A program made the position numbers and the translations under genes. Source: Marinobacterium jannaschii DSM 6295 (GTDB lineage: Bacteria > Pseudomonadota > Gammaproteobacteria > Pseudomonadales > Balneatricaceae). Taken from it: 64,000 nt of DNA. Within the stretch, counting starts at the first letter, position 1, and each line of letters begins with the position of its first letter. The stretch lies in contig NZ_JHVJ01000005.1 in assembly GCF_000620085.1 (NCBI RefSeq), positions 282,950-346,949 on the forward strand, in the 5' to 3' direction. A model generated the notes under the pieces. It had not been told where the DNA came from. It worked only from the letters and a program-made list of their open reading frames with translations, and made no database searches. Below, piece by piece: positions 63,088-64,000 of the stretch.

Positions 63088-63434
63088 TACATTTTGACTG
63101 TGAAGCCATTGCTGATTACCTCAAGTTGTCCGTTACCGTTAAAATCAAATTTGTAGTGCTTGTACTCTTCTTGAGGCCCGATTTCACCTTGCTTTACATG
63201 CTCTGCCAGCCATTGTGAGTCAGTAATTATGTGGCTTCTATCGTATGCCTCACCATCAATGAATGCTTCAATCATTTGCCATTTAAAGGCGACGGTATCT
63301 TGAAAGAACACTTCACGTTGGATTTCTTGCCAATCCTTGAATCTAAGGACTAAATCACCCTCATCTATATCAATGCTTGGGAATTCAGCGTCCGCTGTGG
63401 AAAACCCTGGATCTATAATTTCTGCTCGTTCCAT
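63087..63434 (-). CDS. Protein of unknown function (cassette-like)
   Basis: A 115-residue acidic protein starting MERAEIIDPGFSTAD. Segments LVLRFKDWQEIQREVFFQDT, WQMIEAFIDGEAYDRSHIIT and YKHYKFDFNGNGQLEVISNGF suggest an alpha-beta fold; I recognise no family, though size and acidity would suit an immunity-type protein. The ATG at 63434 is preferred; a GTTACAT element lies about 22 bases upstream, like a cassette core site. Its stop codon TAA abuts the 3' end of the group II intron on the opposite strand. Confidence 0.65.
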   Translation of the reverse strand: MERAEIIDPGFSTADAEFPSIDIDEGDLVLRFKDWQEIQREVFFQDTVAFKWQMIEAFIDGEAYDRSHIITDSQWLAEHVKQGEIGPQEEYKHYKFDFNGNGQLEVISNGFTVKM

Positions 63435-63569
63435 GCTCGATCTATTTTGAAATGTAACGCCGCTATATGGGGCACTTTTTATGAAGTAGATTTTTGGCGC
63501 AAAATGGCGAAGCTGTGCCAAAACGGAGCGTAGTAAAAAGTGTCCCTATGATAGCTTTGATACTAATTG

Positions 63570-63636
63570 AGCCTTCTCCGTCCAGCCCGGCAGATTGCCT
63601 AGGCTGATAGGTGACCAAACCAATCCGGAGAAGGCT
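63570..63636 (+). promoter_or_regulatory. Inverted repeat that can hide the transposase ribosome site
   Basis: AGCCTTCTCCG (63570-63580) and CGGAGAAGGCT (63626-63636) are a perfect 11-bp inverted repeat. The right arm contains the GGAGAAGG ribosome site of the IS110-type transposase, whose ATG is at 63638. Transcripts entering from outside could fold and block translation. Confidence 0.6.
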
Positions 63637-63637
63637 A

Positions 63638-64000
63638 ATGAGATTTTACACCAATAACCACCGTTATTACTGTGGTATCGATCTACATGCCAGAGTCCTG
63701 TACGTCTGCATCCTCGACGCGTCCGGTACTGTTGTTGTTCACCAGAACATCCCCGCCACCGCGATCGACCTGATTGATGTACTGGCACCGTTTATGAAAC
63801 AGGATCTGGTCGTCGGAGTGGAATGTATGCATTGCTGGTACTGGGTTTCCGATCTTTGCCGGGATTTTAAAATCCCCTTCATTCTTGGGCATGCCCTCTA
63901 CATGCGTGCCATACATGGCGGAAAAGCAAAAAATGACAAAATTGATTCCCTCAAAATCGCCCGGTTAATCAAAGGCGGTATGTTTCCGCTGGCTTACGAT
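63638..64000 (+). CDS. IS110-family transposase, N-terminal part (cut by window edge)
   Basis: An open frame of 121 codons runs to the window end. YCGIDLHARVLYVCILD, VVGVECMHCWYWVSDLC and GGKAKNDKIDSLKIARLIKGG are the DEDD-type catalytic region of IS110/IS1111 transposases. These elements recombine at specific sites and often leave no target duplication. The start has CCGGAGAAGG upstream. Whether the gene is complete lies beyond the window. IS1111-group members are known to target attC sites, which would fit the neighbourhood. Confidence 0.9.
   Translation, partial: MRFYTNNHRYYCGIDLHARVLYVCILDASGTVVVHQNIPATAIDLIDVLAPFMKQDLVVGVECMHCWYWVSDLCRDFKIPFILGHALYMRAIHGGKAKNDKIDSLKIARLIKGGMFPLAYD

Overview
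The window looks like chromosomal DNA of a marine gammaproteobacterium near Pseudomonadales/Oceanospirillales. This is an inference from gene content, codon use, a 4.5S-type SRP RNA and a gene order that closely resembles, as I remember it, the Pseudomonas putida ped / P. aeruginosa exa cluster. No rRNA or tRNA is visible.

Layout. (1) 1-7.9 kb: a leftward signalling cluster: the start of a HAMP-array histidine kinase, two single-domain receivers, a giant CheB-CheR-PAS-histidine kinase fusion, a REC-GGDEF-EAL protein and a small histidine kinase. (2) 8-11.9 kb: SRP RNA (ffs), a tiny exported protein, DUF3422, two tandem DUF393 proteins and a YbaK-type deacylase. (3) 12.2-36 kb: a PQQ alcohol-oxidation region in two blocks. 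The left block runs leftward: pedF cytochrome c, XoxJ-like binding protein, SoxYZ-like carrier, zinc metallohydrolase, PqqD-like protein, then a PQQ dehydrogenase with the extra lanthanide-ligand Asp. The right block has a second PQQ dehydrogenase with Ser at that position (calcium type), a pentapeptide protein, a PedS1/PedR1-like two-component pair, a cupredoxin-like protein, the PQQ-associated ABC system, a CXXXCW rhodanese-like protein and an AgmR/ExaE-type regulator. About 7 kb of unrelated small enzymes and an ABC exporter separate the blocks. (4) 36-57.6 kb: a broken RAYT transposase, a di-heme cytochrome c, a secreted propeller protein, a third DUF393, an orphan flagellin-like protein, formate-THF ligase, a PotD-like binding protein, an M20 peptidase homologue with an altered catalytic motif, HupE, a LysM/GH18-like protein, a nitroreductase, a CehA-like metallohydrolase, RidA and several single enzymes. 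(5) 57.8-64 kb: an accessory region of small leftward genes separated by attC-like palindromes and related repeats. A group II intron of class-C appearance sits exactly at one attC-like site, and an IS110-family element begins at the right edge. I read this as a piece of a chromosomal integron cassette array; no integrase gene lies in the window.

How the genes work together. The two PQQ dehydrogenases would oxidise alcohols in the periplasm, pass electrons to PedF-type cytochrome c, and be chosen by metal supply (lanthanide or calcium) through the two LuxR-type regulators. The ABC/propeller set is the conserved companion system of this pathway. No aldehyde dehydrogenase and no pqqABCE genes are in the window, so the pathway must be completed elsewhere.
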